From positions 1 to 64,000 of the forward strand of contig JAZOCC010000019.1 in assembly GCA_045596385.1 (NCBI GenBank): a stretch of 64,000 nt of DNA, given 5' to 3'. A program made the position numbers and the translations under genes. Numbering within the stretch: position 1 is the first letter of the stretch; the number at the start of each line of letters is the position of its first letter. Origin of the DNA: SIG307 sp045596385. Its GTDB lineage: Bacteria > Bacillota > Clostridia > Lachnospirales > Lachnospiraceae. The notes beneath the pieces are model-generated. The model had not been told where the DNA came from. It did no database searches and saw only the letters and a program-made list of their open reading frames with translations. Shown here one piece after another: positions 17,353 to 26,507 of the stretch.

Positions 17353-18240
17353 TTATGGCCTTTCTAACTGGATTTTCTCCTCCTGCATGGAGACCTTCAC
17401 TTTATTTCCCGGAAGTTCCAGCTTATCCAGCAAATCTCTCGGAATCTGCACGCGGCCCGCGCGGTCCACGATGGCATATTCCTCCTGGGTTTCCCCGATT
17501 TCCTGCCAGTTTACGGTAGAGGCACTCTTCATATCACTGTACTCTTCCTTTAAAATACGCTCACTACTAATCTTACCGTCGCGGATGGCAACCACACGCT
17601 TTACCTTCTTCGCCAAAGTAGTATCATGGGTAACGATTACGATAGTCTGACCCTTTTCCTGATTTAAGCGTACAAACAAATCATAAATGTAGTCTGCCGT
17701 CTTACGGTCAACAGAACCCGTCGGTTCATCCGCAAGAAGAAGTTTCGGCTCGTTTGCCAGTGCAATGGCAATGGCAATACGTTGCTGCTCACCACCGGAA
17801 AGCTGCTGTAAGCGGTTGTTCTTTCGATGGGACATCCCCACCAAATCAAGGAGCTCCAGTGCCCACTCCTTTTTATTCTTCCGATTGGTCAGCTGCATCG
17901 GCGTCATAACATTCTCAAGCGCCGTCAGATACGGAAGCAGGTTTCTTGCATTGTTCTGCCATACAAAACCTACCGTATCACGCTTATACTCCACCAACTG
18001 CTTCTCGTTCATGGTAAACAAATTCTTGCCGTCTACAAAGAGCTTACCGGCACTCGGTTTATCAAGGCCGCCAATCATGTTTAAGAAGGTGGACTTACCG
18101 CTACCGCTGTTACCGATAATGGCAACCAATTCACCCTTCTCTACCGTTAAATCCAAACCCTGCAGTGCCAGGACTTCCAAGTCTTTGGTCTTATAAATTT
18201 TTACCAGGTTATCCGCCTGAATCATAATTTCTTCTGCCAT
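17353..18240 (-). CDS. MacB/LolD-type ABC ATPase with C-terminal AbrB-like domain
   Basis: 295 residues. ATPase motifs: GNSGSGKST (Walker A near 44), LSGGEQQR, LLLADEPTGSVD (Walker B) and the H-loop VTHD. The last ~45 residues (IVDRAGRVQIPRDLLDKL and after) have the swapped-hairpin AbrB/SpoVT pattern, unusual on an ABC ATPase. It would energise the FtsX-type permease at 19079-21877 for extrusion or lipoprotein handling. Last gene of a six-gene operon; it starts 11 nt after the second ATPase gene. Confidence 0.9.
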   Translation of the reverse strand: MAEEIMIQADNLVKIYKTKDLEVLALQGLDLTVEKGELVAIIGNSGSGKSTFLNMIGGLDKPSAGKLFVDGKNLFTMNEKQLVEYKRDTVGFVWQNNARNLLPYLTALENVMTPMQLTNRKNKKEWALELLDLVGMSHRKNNRLQQLSGGEQQRIAIAIALANEPKLLLADEPTGSVDRKTADYIYDLFVRLNQEKGQTIVIVTHDTTLAKKVKRVVAIRDGKISSERILKEEYSDMKSASTVNWQEIGETQEEYAIVDRAGRVQIPRDLLDKLELPGNKVKVSMQEEKIQLERP

Positions 18241-18251
18241 AGTCGCCCCCC

Positions 18252-19058
18252 TTAGTCCTGCGTAGCGCCGGCTTCTTCACCGGCCGGCTCCGTAGCCTCT
18301 GCATCGGTCTGTGCTTCATCTGCCTGCTCTACAACATCCGCTTCGGTCTTTACCTCGTCAGCCTGTTCCGCCTCTGCATCTGCTTCATCGCCTTTTACCG
18401 CACCGTCTTCCAGTTCATAGGAAAGGGTGCCGGCGGACATGAGTCCCACATCGTGGGTGGTCATGACAATGGTAACATCTTCCTTCTCGACCAAATCACG
18501 GAACAGCTTCATGACAGCCGCTGCCGTAGCGGTATCCAGCTCCGCCGTCGGCTCATCCGCAAAGATAACCTTCGGACGATGGGCCAGGGCTCTTGCAATG
18601 GCCACACGCTGCTGCTCACCACCGGACATTTCCTGTGGCATATGCTCCATACGATTACCGAGGCCTACCAGCTTTAAGCATTCCTCCACACGCTCTTTTC
18701 TGCCCTCCGTAATCCCTGCCAGACGCAAGGAAAACTCTACATTCTCATAGGCGCTCATCATCGGAATCAGGGACACGGACTGAAAGACAAAGCCCACATC
18801 CTTTCTCCGAAGCTCCTCCCTCTGCCGCTCGGAAAACTCTCCGATATCCTGTCCTTCAAACAACAGTGTACCGGACGTCTGACGGTCCAGTGCACCTAAA
18901 ATATTCATCAGCGTCGTCTTACCGGAGCCGGAGCGTCCCTTTAAAATGGTCAGGGACTTCTTCGGAATCTGAATCGTAATATCCTTCAATGCATGAAATT
19001 CACCGCCGGTCACCGGGAAAATACGGTTTAATTCTTTTGTTTCAATCATGTATTCCAT
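18252..19058 (-). CDS. MacB/LolD-type ABC ATPase, acidic C-terminus
   Basis: 268 residues: GRSGSGKTT Walker A (near 41), MSGGEQQR signature, VIFADEPTAELD Walker B and the TTHD H-loop, followed by an acidic Ala/Glu/Asp-rich tail of about 45 residues with no recognisable fold. The tail, low in complexity, is not found in usual family members. Companion of the neighbouring ATPase; with one permease gene present, the two probably form a heterodimer, or alternate. Start with AAAGGAG upstream. Confidence 0.9.
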   Translation of the reverse strand: MEYMIETKELNRIFPVTGGEFHALKDITIQIPKKSLTILKGRSGSGKTTLMNILGALDRQTSGTLLFEGQDIGEFSERQREELRRKDVGFVFQSVSLIPMMSAYENVEFSLRLAGITEGRKERVEECLKLVGLGNRMEHMPQEMSGGEQQRVAIARALAHRPKVIFADEPTAELDTATAAAVMKLFRDLVEKEDVTIVMTTHDVGLMSAGTLSYELEDGAVKGDEADAEAEQADEVKTEADVVEQADEAQTDAEATEPAGEEAGATQD

Positions 19059-19078
19059 TTGTATTCTCCTTTCAACCT

Positions 19079-21877
19079 TTAGTCTTCACCCAGCTTTAAC
19101 GCATTGGTAATCTTCATTGCCGCAATATTCCGAATCAGAACCGCAATACAGATACAAAGCATTACTGCAATTACCACAAACAGCTTCACCATGTCGGCAC
19201 TGTCCGTAATCAGGCTCTGCGGAAGCACCTGCTTCTCCGCCGCATACGCAATCTGAATCATCGGCACATAAAGCTTAGATGCAACCGCACCCACAAGTGC
19301 ACCGAACAAAATGGACAAAATGCCGGAGAAAATCTGCTCGTTAATGAGCATATGTAAAATCTCGTTCTTGCGCATACCCATTGCACGGAATACACCGAAC
19401 AACAGCTCACGCTCACGAATGGATAAAATCCAGTAAATCAAATATCCCACGCCGCACAACAGCAGGATGATAATAAAGCTTAAGGTCAGGATACCGTTGG
19501 TTCCCTGGAACAGGGTATCGGTACGAATATCTGCCAGATTGCTCTGCAGGCTTTCGATGGAGGTAAACTTGTAATTATTCTCCTCCGCCCATTCATAAAA
19601 GAACTCTGCGTCTGCCTCATCAGTCTTTATCCATACCTGGTACGGACGGATATCAAAGCCCTCCTGTACCTGGGACAAATGGGCAATGACCAGATAATTG
19701 TCCATGGTCACGATTTCTCCCTCGGACACCATCTGCTCCGTCGGAATATAGCCGGACCAGTATTTTACAAAGCCGTAAATGGTTCCCTCGATTTTATTGC
19801 CTTCCGCATTCTCGTAGGTAATCTTATCCCCCAGCTTCTTTCCGTGCTTTACACGGAAGTTGTCGGATACCAATACTGCCTCTGCATTGGTGGACAATAC
19901 ATTCAAATACTCCCGTAACTGATACTGATTCAGGTTCTCGTCACCCACTACCGTTTCGCCGTATTCCTTCGTATTGATGGCAAACACTTCTCCGGTACCC
20001 AGTACCTCTTTGCCTTCCTTAAACTGTACCTCCTGACGGAATACACGGGCCGCACTCTCTACCCCCGGAATCTCTGCGTACTTAGAAAACTCCGGCTCAT
20101 TATAAAAGATTTCGGTTCCCGGATGGGACTTTGCATAAGCCTCGTTGTTTTTCCACTGCTCCTGTACCACCAGATTGGTACCGGTCAGATAGGTGGTATT
20201 CTGCTCCGCATTGGCAATGATGGTCCGCGCTACCGTAGCATTAAAAATACCGAGAGCCACCGTCAGAATCAAAAACAGCATAACGAACTGCTGCTTTCCT
20301 CCGGTACGGATGGTCTGTAAAAAGGACGCATAACCCGCCGGACTTAAGTTCTTCTTACGAACCGCAAACAACAGCTTAATGAGAAGCGGCTGAATACGTA
20401 AAAACAGCAGCCCTACACCAAGAATAAACAGGGATGCAGAGAAATAAAGCAACGGATCCAGCGGTTCTCCCGCCAACACGCTCTCCTTCAAAGCATCAAG
20501 TCTTCCGGAAAAATTGTAGAATCCGTACAACGCCACACCGGTGGCAATCACATCCAGATACAGCTTCTGCCAAAGCTTCTTTTCGGAACGTGCCTTCTTG
20601 CGCTTTACATGTACAATAGACACTCCGCTGTATTTAAATACCGGAATCAAGGTCAGCAGTACCGACACTGCGATCGCAACTCCCGCATAGAGGAATGCTT
20701 CTCCCGTTAACTTTACCGGTAAACTACGTCTTACACCGAACTCCAGAAATGCCGTGGAAGAACCAATGACCTTACACAAATAAACGCCCAACGGCAATCC
20801 GACAACAAAAGAAATTCCTGCCAATACAAGATTCTGCATAAAATACAGGCGGATAATCTGGCCTTTTCCGGCGCCGCGGCTCTTAAGTAAAGAAATCTCG
20901 CTCTGCTCCATGGAGAGCATCTGACCGGAAATCATGAATAGGAATGCCGCCAGAAGCGCCAATACCGGCACCTGTAAAATCAACAGAGTCGCATTGATCT
21001 TCTTTTCCTTTCCTACGAACTCCTCCAATACCTCTTCGTAACCGTCGCAGGAAATCATCTTACTGACGCTCTCCAGCTCCAGAAGGCTGTCGACACGCTC
21101 CTTTGCCGCAACCGCTTCCTCCTGAGGCAGGCTATTGCAATCACTGATAATATACCAGGTCGCATTAAACTTATATCCGCCCATGCGGTCGCCCCGGAAC
21201 ATCCTCTCAAACAGCGGCTCCGAAACAAATACATCTCCGTCATAGCTGTCCGGAGAATTTACCCAGTAGATATCTCCCTCTTCACTGCTTTTAATCACAC
21301 CTACGATACGTACACGCAACGGTTCTCCCGCAAGGTCCTTAATCGCAGTAAATTCCATTACCTCGCCCAGCACAAACTTCTGCTGAATCAGTGCTGCCTC
21401 CGTTACAACCGCTTCCAGACATCCGTCTTCCGCAAGCTCATCCGAATACATACTGCCGGCAACTACCGTACTGTGGGACGGCAAATCCGTAAGAGTGCCT
21501 ATCTTAAGATCTCTCTTTGCAGCCTCTACACGCTCCAGCGTGGATACACCCGTAGAGTATGACAATGCAACATTTGCCACATACTCCAGCTGTTTTACAC
21601 CCAATTCCTCGCACACACGGGTGGAATACTCCTCCAATGCCAGAAAATCTTCCTGGAATTCACCCTTTCGCGCCGTGGAAGACATGGTAATCATTCCGGC
21701 GTGTACTCCGTTTTTCTCCGCATAGGCATCAAATTCATCCGCCAGCATTCTCTGCAGAGAAGCATCCTTATACATCGGATATCCCGCAGCTACCGCTACC
21801 AGCAGGACATTGCCGATTAACAGACACAAGGCAAGCCATTTCTTGTGTCTGAGTTTTTGCAACATAAACCGAAACAT
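19079..21877 (-). CDS. large FtsX/MacB-type ABC permease
   Basis: 932 residues. The N-terminal membrane helix (about 15-37) is followed by a large outer domain (about 38-300), three membrane helices (about 300-420), a central connector with two more (about 440-500), a second outer domain (about 560-770) and three C-terminal helices (about 790-925). This is the duplicated FtsX-type layout of bacterial lipoprotein- or peptide-handling exporters. With the two ATPases and three adaptors it makes a MacAB-like machine. Start has AGGAGG upstream. Substrate unknown. Confidence 0.9.
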   Translation of the reverse strand: MFRFMLQKLRHKKWLALCLLIGNVLLVAVAAGYPMYKDASLQRMLADEFDAYAEKNGVHAGMITMSSTARKGEFQEDFLALEEYSTRVCEELGVKQLEYVANVALSYSTGVSTLERVEAAKRDLKIGTLTDLPSHSTVVAGSMYSDELAEDGCLEAVVTEAALIQQKFVLGEVMEFTAIKDLAGEPLRVRIVGVIKSSEEGDIYWVNSPDSYDGDVFVSEPLFERMFRGDRMGGYKFNATWYIISDCNSLPQEEAVAAKERVDSLLELESVSKMISCDGYEEVLEEFVGKEKKINATLLILQVPVLALLAAFLFMISGQMLSMEQSEISLLKSRGAGKGQIIRLYFMQNLVLAGISFVVGLPLGVYLCKVIGSSTAFLEFGVRRSLPVKLTGEAFLYAGVAIAVSVLLTLIPVFKYSGVSIVHVKRKKARSEKKLWQKLYLDVIATGVALYGFYNFSGRLDALKESVLAGEPLDPLLYFSASLFILGVGLLFLRIQPLLIKLLFAVRKKNLSPAGYASFLQTIRTGGKQQFVMLFLILTVALGIFNATVARTIIANAEQNTTYLTGTNLVVQEQWKNNEAYAKSHPGTEIFYNEPEFSKYAEIPGVESAARVFRQEVQFKEGKEVLGTGEVFAINTKEYGETVVGDENLNQYQLREYLNVLSTNAEAVLVSDNFRVKHGKKLGDKITYENAEGNKIEGTIYGFVKYWSGYIPTEQMVSEGEIVTMDNYLVIAHLSQVQEGFDIRPYQVWIKTDEADAEFFYEWAEENNYKFTSIESLQSNLADIRTDTLFQGTNGILTLSFIIILLLCGVGYLIYWILSIRERELLFGVFRAMGMRKNEILHMLINEQIFSGILSILFGALVGAVASKLYVPMIQIAYAAEKQVLPQSLITDSADMVKLFVVIAVMLCICIAVLIRNIAAMKITNALKLGED

Positions 21878-21886
21878 GGAATCCTC

Positions 21887-23011
21887 CTACTTCTGAACCA
21901 ATATTTGTGCGCCCTCTTCCAAACCGTCAATCACCCAATAGGTATTTGCGTTCTTACGTCCGAAAGAAAACCCGACTGCATGTAACCCGTACTCATCCTT
22001 CACCTTTACCATCTGCGTACCGTTTGCCATATAAACCGCAGAGGCATCCAAAAGCAGTACATCCTTCATACGAACCGTTTCTACCGTTACGGAAAAACCG
22101 GAGCCGTCATACAGATATTCGCTTTCTTCGTCCAACCGGATATAGGCTGTGGTCCCTGCCAATTCCTCCGAAATCATGGCTGCAGAGGCTGTGATTACCG
22201 TACCGGTTCCGTGACAGGTAACACCGTTCACCTTTGCGGACACCTTTACGCTCTGTCCGAATCGGAACTGCTTATTTTCGTTCGGCACCTCAAGCAGGCG
22301 TTCCTTCGGATCTGCCACAACAATGGTATAGGAAGAAATCTGGGTTCCGAACCGCAAGGTCTCCTGCTCCAGCAAAATACCGTCCTCTTCCATCACAATC
22401 TCCGTGGTATTTAACGCTTCCTTCATTTCCTCCAAACGTTCCAATGCTTCCGTATAGGTTGCGCCGGTCTCCCCACGCTCCTCCATACGCTGAATCTGAC
22501 GTTCCATTGCCGCCAACTGGATTTCATCAATCGCCACAAATATTCTTGCAATCGGATCTCCTGCCACCTTATTCTGTGTCTCCAGCCCTACTGCTTCCAT
22601 ATAGTAGGTCTCACCATACGGAAAGCTGTACCGGACGGTTTTCTTCTTCGGATAGATTACCGAGGCAGCCACCGTAGACTCCATCACAAAATCCCCACGA
22701 CGTACCGTCGTAAACTTTTGTGTCCCGGACACCGTATGTTCCAATGCATCCGTATATAAGGTTTCGGAAGAAACTTCCTTTTGTATCGTTAATCCCGGTT
22801 CATTTTCTTCCTGTTCCTGCTTCTGTTCCGTTTCTTTATCTCCTGTATCATTCTGCCACGGCCGGTCCTGTCTTCCTGTTTCCCATTCCGAAAAGTCCCA
22901 TTCTCCGCCGGCATTTCCCGGCATTCCCGCAGGTGCCGCTGCACAGGTTCCCATAAGAATGCATACCGTCAACGCAAGGATTACCTTGCCGCTTCGCTTA
23001 GTTCTTAACAT
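21887..23011 (-). CDS. HlyD/MacA-like adaptor, first of three
   Basis: 374 residues. A signal peptide (about 1-32), an acidic Gln/Glu linker, then a split biotinyl-lipoyl-like module with a helical hairpin (AMERQIQRMEERGE region, about 185-225), as in periplasmic adaptors. It is the only one of the three without a lipobox. Start at 23011 with AAGGAG nine nucleotides upstream; the first 14 nt overlap the preceding adaptor gene. It lies 9 nt before the permease gene. Confidence 0.85.
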   Translation of the reverse strand: MLRTKRSGKVILALTVCILMGTCAAAPAGMPGNAGGEWDFSEWETGRQDRPWQNDTGDKETEQKQEQEENEPGLTIQKEVSSETLYTDALEHTVSGTQKFTTVRRGDFVMESTVAASVIYPKKKTVRYSFPYGETYYMEAVGLETQNKVAGDPIARIFVAIDEIQLAAMERQIQRMEERGETGATYTEALERLEEMKEALNTTEIVMEEDGILLEQETLRFGTQISSYTIVVADPKERLLEVPNENKQFRFGQSVKVSAKVNGVTCHGTGTVITASAAMISEELAGTTAYIRLDEESEYLYDGSGFSVTVETVRMKDVLLLDASAVYMANGTQMVKVKDEYGLHAVGFSFGRKNANTYWVIDGLEEGAQILVQK

Positions 23012-24014
23012 ATACACGGTCTCCTTCCTGCAGTCCTTCTGCGATTTCCACATACACAGTTCCGGAATATCCGAGAGTCACATCCTTGCGCACTCTGGTA
23101 TCCTCCTCCATCAAATATACATAGGTACCGGTACTGTCTCTGTACACCGCATTGCTCGGTATGGAAAGTACTTCCGGATGGTAGTTCCCCACCATACAGA
23201 TTAAGACAAAATCTCCCATGCCGGCATTTCCGGTGTCTTCTGTCATATAATAGGTGTACGCACCTTCCTCTTTCATTAATTCTTCCACATATGTCACTTC
23301 GGTTTCTTTCCCGTCTATAATCGCATAAACTCTTTCATAGTTGCTGAGCTCCGACGGAGAAAGATAGCTTCCCACTGTAATATACAAGCGATCCGTATCC
23401 GCAACCGCAATGACCGGCTGTCCGGCAGCCACCGTAGCGCCCTCTGACAGGCATGCCGTAACCACACCGTCGTACGGTGCAAAAATCTGACTGTGTCCTA
23501 CCTTGGAACGAGCCTCTTCCCACGCTGCCCAAAGCTCCGGCTCCTGCATTTCCCACAATTCCTCTGCCTGGGCAAGCAACAACTCCTGCCATTCCTTTTC
23601 CTCGCGGGTCAGATTGGTTGCCAGCTTCTTATTTACCGCCTTTACCGTATCCACATATACCTTTTTCTCCGATAAATATTTATTCAGCGCATTGCTCGCC
23701 GCATTCCGCACCTCTTCTTCTTCCTGTTCCGCCAACAAATCTCCGGCTTTTACCACACTGCCGATTTCCACATAAAGATTTGCGATTCGGCCACCGGCTT
23801 CAAAGGTCAGCTCCTCTGTATACGGAGCCAGCTCCGCATCCTTTGTGGTCACCGTATACAAATCACGGTACATTACCGTCTCAATATCCACCACCGCTTC
23901 CACCGGTGACAGCAATTCTATCTCATTCTGCATTGCATCCTTTGCGCCGCATCCGGCAAGGCATGCCGCGGCAAACACCGCCATCAGATACAATCCGCCT
24001 TTTTTCCTTTTCAT
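22998..24014 (-). CDS. HlyD/MacA-like adaptor lipoprotein, second of three
   Basis: 338 residues. Lipoprotein signal ending in LAGC with Cys at about 22. Lipoyl-like half motifs around VEIGSVVKAGDLLAE (about 78-95) and IFAPYDGVVTACLSEGATV (about 175-195) flank a helical hairpin, followed by beta-barrel and membrane-proximal domains. It resembles RND/MacA-type fusion proteins. The operon thus encodes three adaptors for one permease. AGGAGG upstream. Confidence 0.88.
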   Translation of the reverse strand: MKRKKGGLYLMAVFAAACLAGCGAKDAMQNEIELLSPVEAVVDIETVMYRDLYTVTTKDAELAPYTEELTFEAGGRIANLYVEIGSVVKAGDLLAEQEEEEVRNAASNALNKYLSEKKVYVDTVKAVNKKLATNLTREEKEWQELLLAQAEELWEMQEPELWAAWEEARSKVGHSQIFAPYDGVVTACLSEGATVAAGQPVIAVADTDRLYITVGSYLSPSELSNYERVYAIIDGKETEVTYVEELMKEEGAYTYYMTEDTGNAGMGDFVLICMVGNYHPEVLSIPSNAVYRDSTGTYVYLMEEDTRVRKDVTLGYSGTVYVEIAEGLQEGDRVYVKN

Positions 24015-24026
24015 ACAATCCTCCTG

Positions 24027-25088
24027 TTAGCGCAAAATGACTTCTTCGCCTTCGACAAGTCCGCTTAACACTTCTATTTTGGAATCCGCCTGCAAGCCCA
24101 CTTCAATCTGCTTTATCTGACGGTTGCCTTCTGTGTCAAAGTAATATACATAGGCATCTTCCCCTGCATAATGTACCGCACTTTTCGGGACACTGAGGGC
24201 ATTTTCCTTCTCCTCCAGCACCAGGGAATACAGTACACGCTGTCCCAATGTCATGTCATATTGCGGCACCTTAAGTTCAAAACGCATCACTCCCTGCGCC
24301 TCGTCGATTTCCTTCAACACGGTTTCATAGTTTATACCGGTACTGGTGGAAAACACATAGGTTTCACCCACGGTAAAATACTCCGCATATTCAATATCGT
24401 CACATAAAAACGCACATTCCGCACTATCGCTGACCGTCATCACCTTACTTCCGGACCAGGAAATAAAACTGCTTCCGGTATCTCTCATATAAGTAACCGT
24501 ACCATCCATTCCCGCATAAATCTTACAGCCCTCAATCCATTGATACAACTCGTCATACTGAAGCTGTGCTATGTAAATCGAATCCTCGATATCTTCGATT
24601 TGTATACGATACTCTTCCTCCAGAGCGTTCACACGGTTCTGATACTCTGTCGCAGATAAGCTGCCTTTGCGACGTGCCAGCTGCGTCAGCTCCAACTCCT
24701 TTTGTTCCTTTAAATGCTCTATTTTCATCTCCTGGGTTTTAATCTGATACCCCAGCGTCGCAAGACTTTCCTTTTCCGCGTCACAATATAACTCCGCCAG
24801 AAGTTCTCCCTTTGTTACGGAATCCCCCAAAGACACATACACACCGGACAAACGTCTGCCGTCTACCGCAAAAGAAAGATTTTCCGACTTCACCTGCTGG
24901 TAATTTGCCACCAACACCTTCGTTTTTTGAATCTTATCTTTCTGCACTTGTGTCATTTCATACGAACTCATTCCGTTTCCCGACGTCAGAACCGATGACT
25001 TGTCACCCTTCTTTGTCGAATTGCACCCGCATAACGCAAGTGCGCAGGAGACCAATAACACTCCTGCGTAAAACCTTTTCCTTCCCAT
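24027..25088 (-). CDS. HlyD/MacA-like adaptor lipoprotein, third of three
   Basis: 353 residues. Lipobox LCGC (Cys about 22). A lipoyl-like half (VYVSLGDSVTKGELLAEL, about 83-100) is followed by a long helical hairpin (about 105-180, Gln/Lys/Glu-rich) and then GMDGTVTYMRDTGSS and beta-barrel strands. First gene of the six-gene operon; the 198-nt gap upstream carries the terminator of the homoserine kinase gene. AGGAGG upstream. The three adaptors are diverged, not identical copies. Confidence 0.88.
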   Translation of the reverse strand: MGRKRFYAGVLLVSCALALCGCNSTKKGDKSSVLTSGNGMSSYEMTQVQKDKIQKTKVLVANYQQVKSENLSFAVDGRRLSGVYVSLGDSVTKGELLAELYCDAEKESLATLGYQIKTQEMKIEHLKEQKELELTQLARRKGSLSATEYQNRVNALEEEYRIQIEDIEDSIYIAQLQYDELYQWIEGCKIYAGMDGTVTYMRDTGSSFISWSGSKVMTVSDSAECAFLCDDIEYAEYFTVGETYVFSTSTGINYETVLKEIDEAQGVMRFELKVPQYDMTLGQRVLYSLVLEEKENALSVPKSAVHYAGEDAYVYYFDTEGNRQIKQIEVGLQADSKIEVLSGLVEGEEVILR

Positions 25089-25227
25089 TGCAACCTCCTA
25101 AATCACTGTTCCGTAAAGCTTTCTCCGTAAAAACGCACCCGAAGACTATTTTATCACAAATTTCCATCCGTTTCCACAAGTAATATTAAATATATTTTGT
25201 CTTTTTTGTGAACTTTCTACAAACAAA

Positions 25228-25268
25228 AACAGGGGGGCGCGCATCATACTGCGACAGCCCCCTGTTTT
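25228..25268 (-). terminator. terminator of the threonine operon
   Basis: AACAGGGGGG (from 25228) pairs with the CCCCCCTGTT region (to about 25266) around a 9-nt loop; on the minus strand TTTTTG follows. It contains the GGGGGCTGTCGCA motif shared with other terminators in this window. Confidence 0.87.
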
Positions 25269-25286
25269 CCGCCTATGCGGCATTAT

Positions 25287-26489
25287 TTACTTTTCAAATA
25301 AGGTATCGATTAACTTGTAGCCTTCCGGATACAAAATACCGGATGCCTTTGCCTCTTCCTCGTTATAAAAACCGATTTTTCTGCGTTCCATGGTGCTGTC
25401 ATACAGCAGGAACGGTACCGGATCGGAGGTATGGGTACGACAACGGATCGGAGTCGGATGGTCCGGCATTACAAGAAGACGGAACTCTTCTCCCGCAGCC
25501 TTCATACCCTCTACCACCGTACGGATTACTTTAGAATCCAAGGACTCAATGGCCTCCAACTTATTCGGCAGACTTCCCTGATGACCCATTTCATCCGGAG
25601 CCTCTACATGAACGTATGCAAAATCATAACCGTCCTTGGTCAGAGCATCTACCGCAGCCTGTGCCTTACCTACATAGTTGGTATGTAAGGTACCGTCGGC
25701 TCCCGGCACTTCGATGACCTTCATACCCGCACCGATAGCGATACCCTTAAGCAAATCTACCGCAGAAATCATAACACCCTTTTTACCGGTCTTTTCCTCA
25801 AAGCTGTCCAGCGCCGGTCTGGTACCTGCGCCCCAGAACCAAATGGAATTTGCCTTATGTAATCCCTTCTTGGCACGCTCTACGTTTAACGGATGGTTAT
25901 TTAAAATATCGTAACTCTTTTCCATCATCTCACGAAGCTTATCCTCCTTCGGAAGATAGTCGCCGATGACCTTACCTAAAATATCGTGCGGCGGGGTAAG
26001 CGGTACCACCTGACCCTTATCCCAGATTAAAAGGTGTCTGTAGCTGGTACCTACATAGTAGCTGTAAATGTCGTCCTGTAACTCCTTCTTCACTGCCTCT
26101 AAGAGCACTGCCGCATCCTCCGTGGAAATCTCACTGGAGCTATGGTCGATAATGGTTCTCTCGGCATACGGTACATCCTCCTCGGATACCGTTACGATAT
26201 TACAACGAAGTGCAATATCCGTGTCTTTCATCGGCACTCCGATGGAAAGGGCTTCTAACGGAGAGCGCCCTGTGTAATACTTCTTCGGATTATATCCCAG
26301 CACCGCAAGATTCGCGGTGTCACTCCCCGGGCTCATGCCCTCCGGAATCGTTGCGGACAAGCCCACAACAGACTTTCCTGCCAGTTCATCCATCATCGGG
26401 GTATTTGCATGTGCAAGCGGAGTCTTGCCACCGATTTCCGCAATCGGCTCATCCGCCATACCGTCACCTAAAACTACAATATACTTCAT
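25287..26489 (-). CDS. proposed homoserine kinase (phosphoglycerate-mutase-like)
   Basis: 400 residues of the cofactor-independent phosphoglycerate mutase superfamily: VVLGDGMADEP at the start and GSDTANLAVLGYNP (nucleophile Ser) near 55. MPDHPTPIRCRTHTSDP is the metal-binding region near 345. A subgroup of this family is proposed to be homoserine kinase in genomes lacking thrB (the equivalog TIGR02535 describes this), and here the gene directly follows hom and an ACT-domain regulator, which supports that role over glycolysis. The start has a modest ribosome site 18 nt after hom. Last gene of the threonine operon. Confidence 0.85.
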   Translation of the reverse strand: MKYIVVLGDGMADEPIAEIGGKTPLAHANTPMMDELAGKSVVGLSATIPEGMSPGSDTANLAVLGYNPKKYYTGRSPLEALSIGVPMKDTDIALRCNIVTVSEEDVPYAERTIIDHSSSEISTEDAAVLLEAVKKELQDDIYSYYVGTSYRHLLIWDKGQVVPLTPPHDILGKVIGDYLPKEDKLREMMEKSYDILNNHPLNVERAKKGLHKANSIWFWGAGTRPALDSFEEKTGKKGVMISAVDLLKGIAIGAGMKVIEVPGADGTLHTNYVGKAQAAVDALTKDGYDFAYVHVEAPDEMGHQGSLPNKLEAIESLDSKVIRTVVEGMKAAGEEFRLLVMPDHPTPIRCRTHTSDPVPFLLYDSTMERRKIGFYNEEEAKASGILYPEGYKLIDTLFEK

Positions 26490-26507
26490 ATCTATGTCCT
26501 TCTTTCC

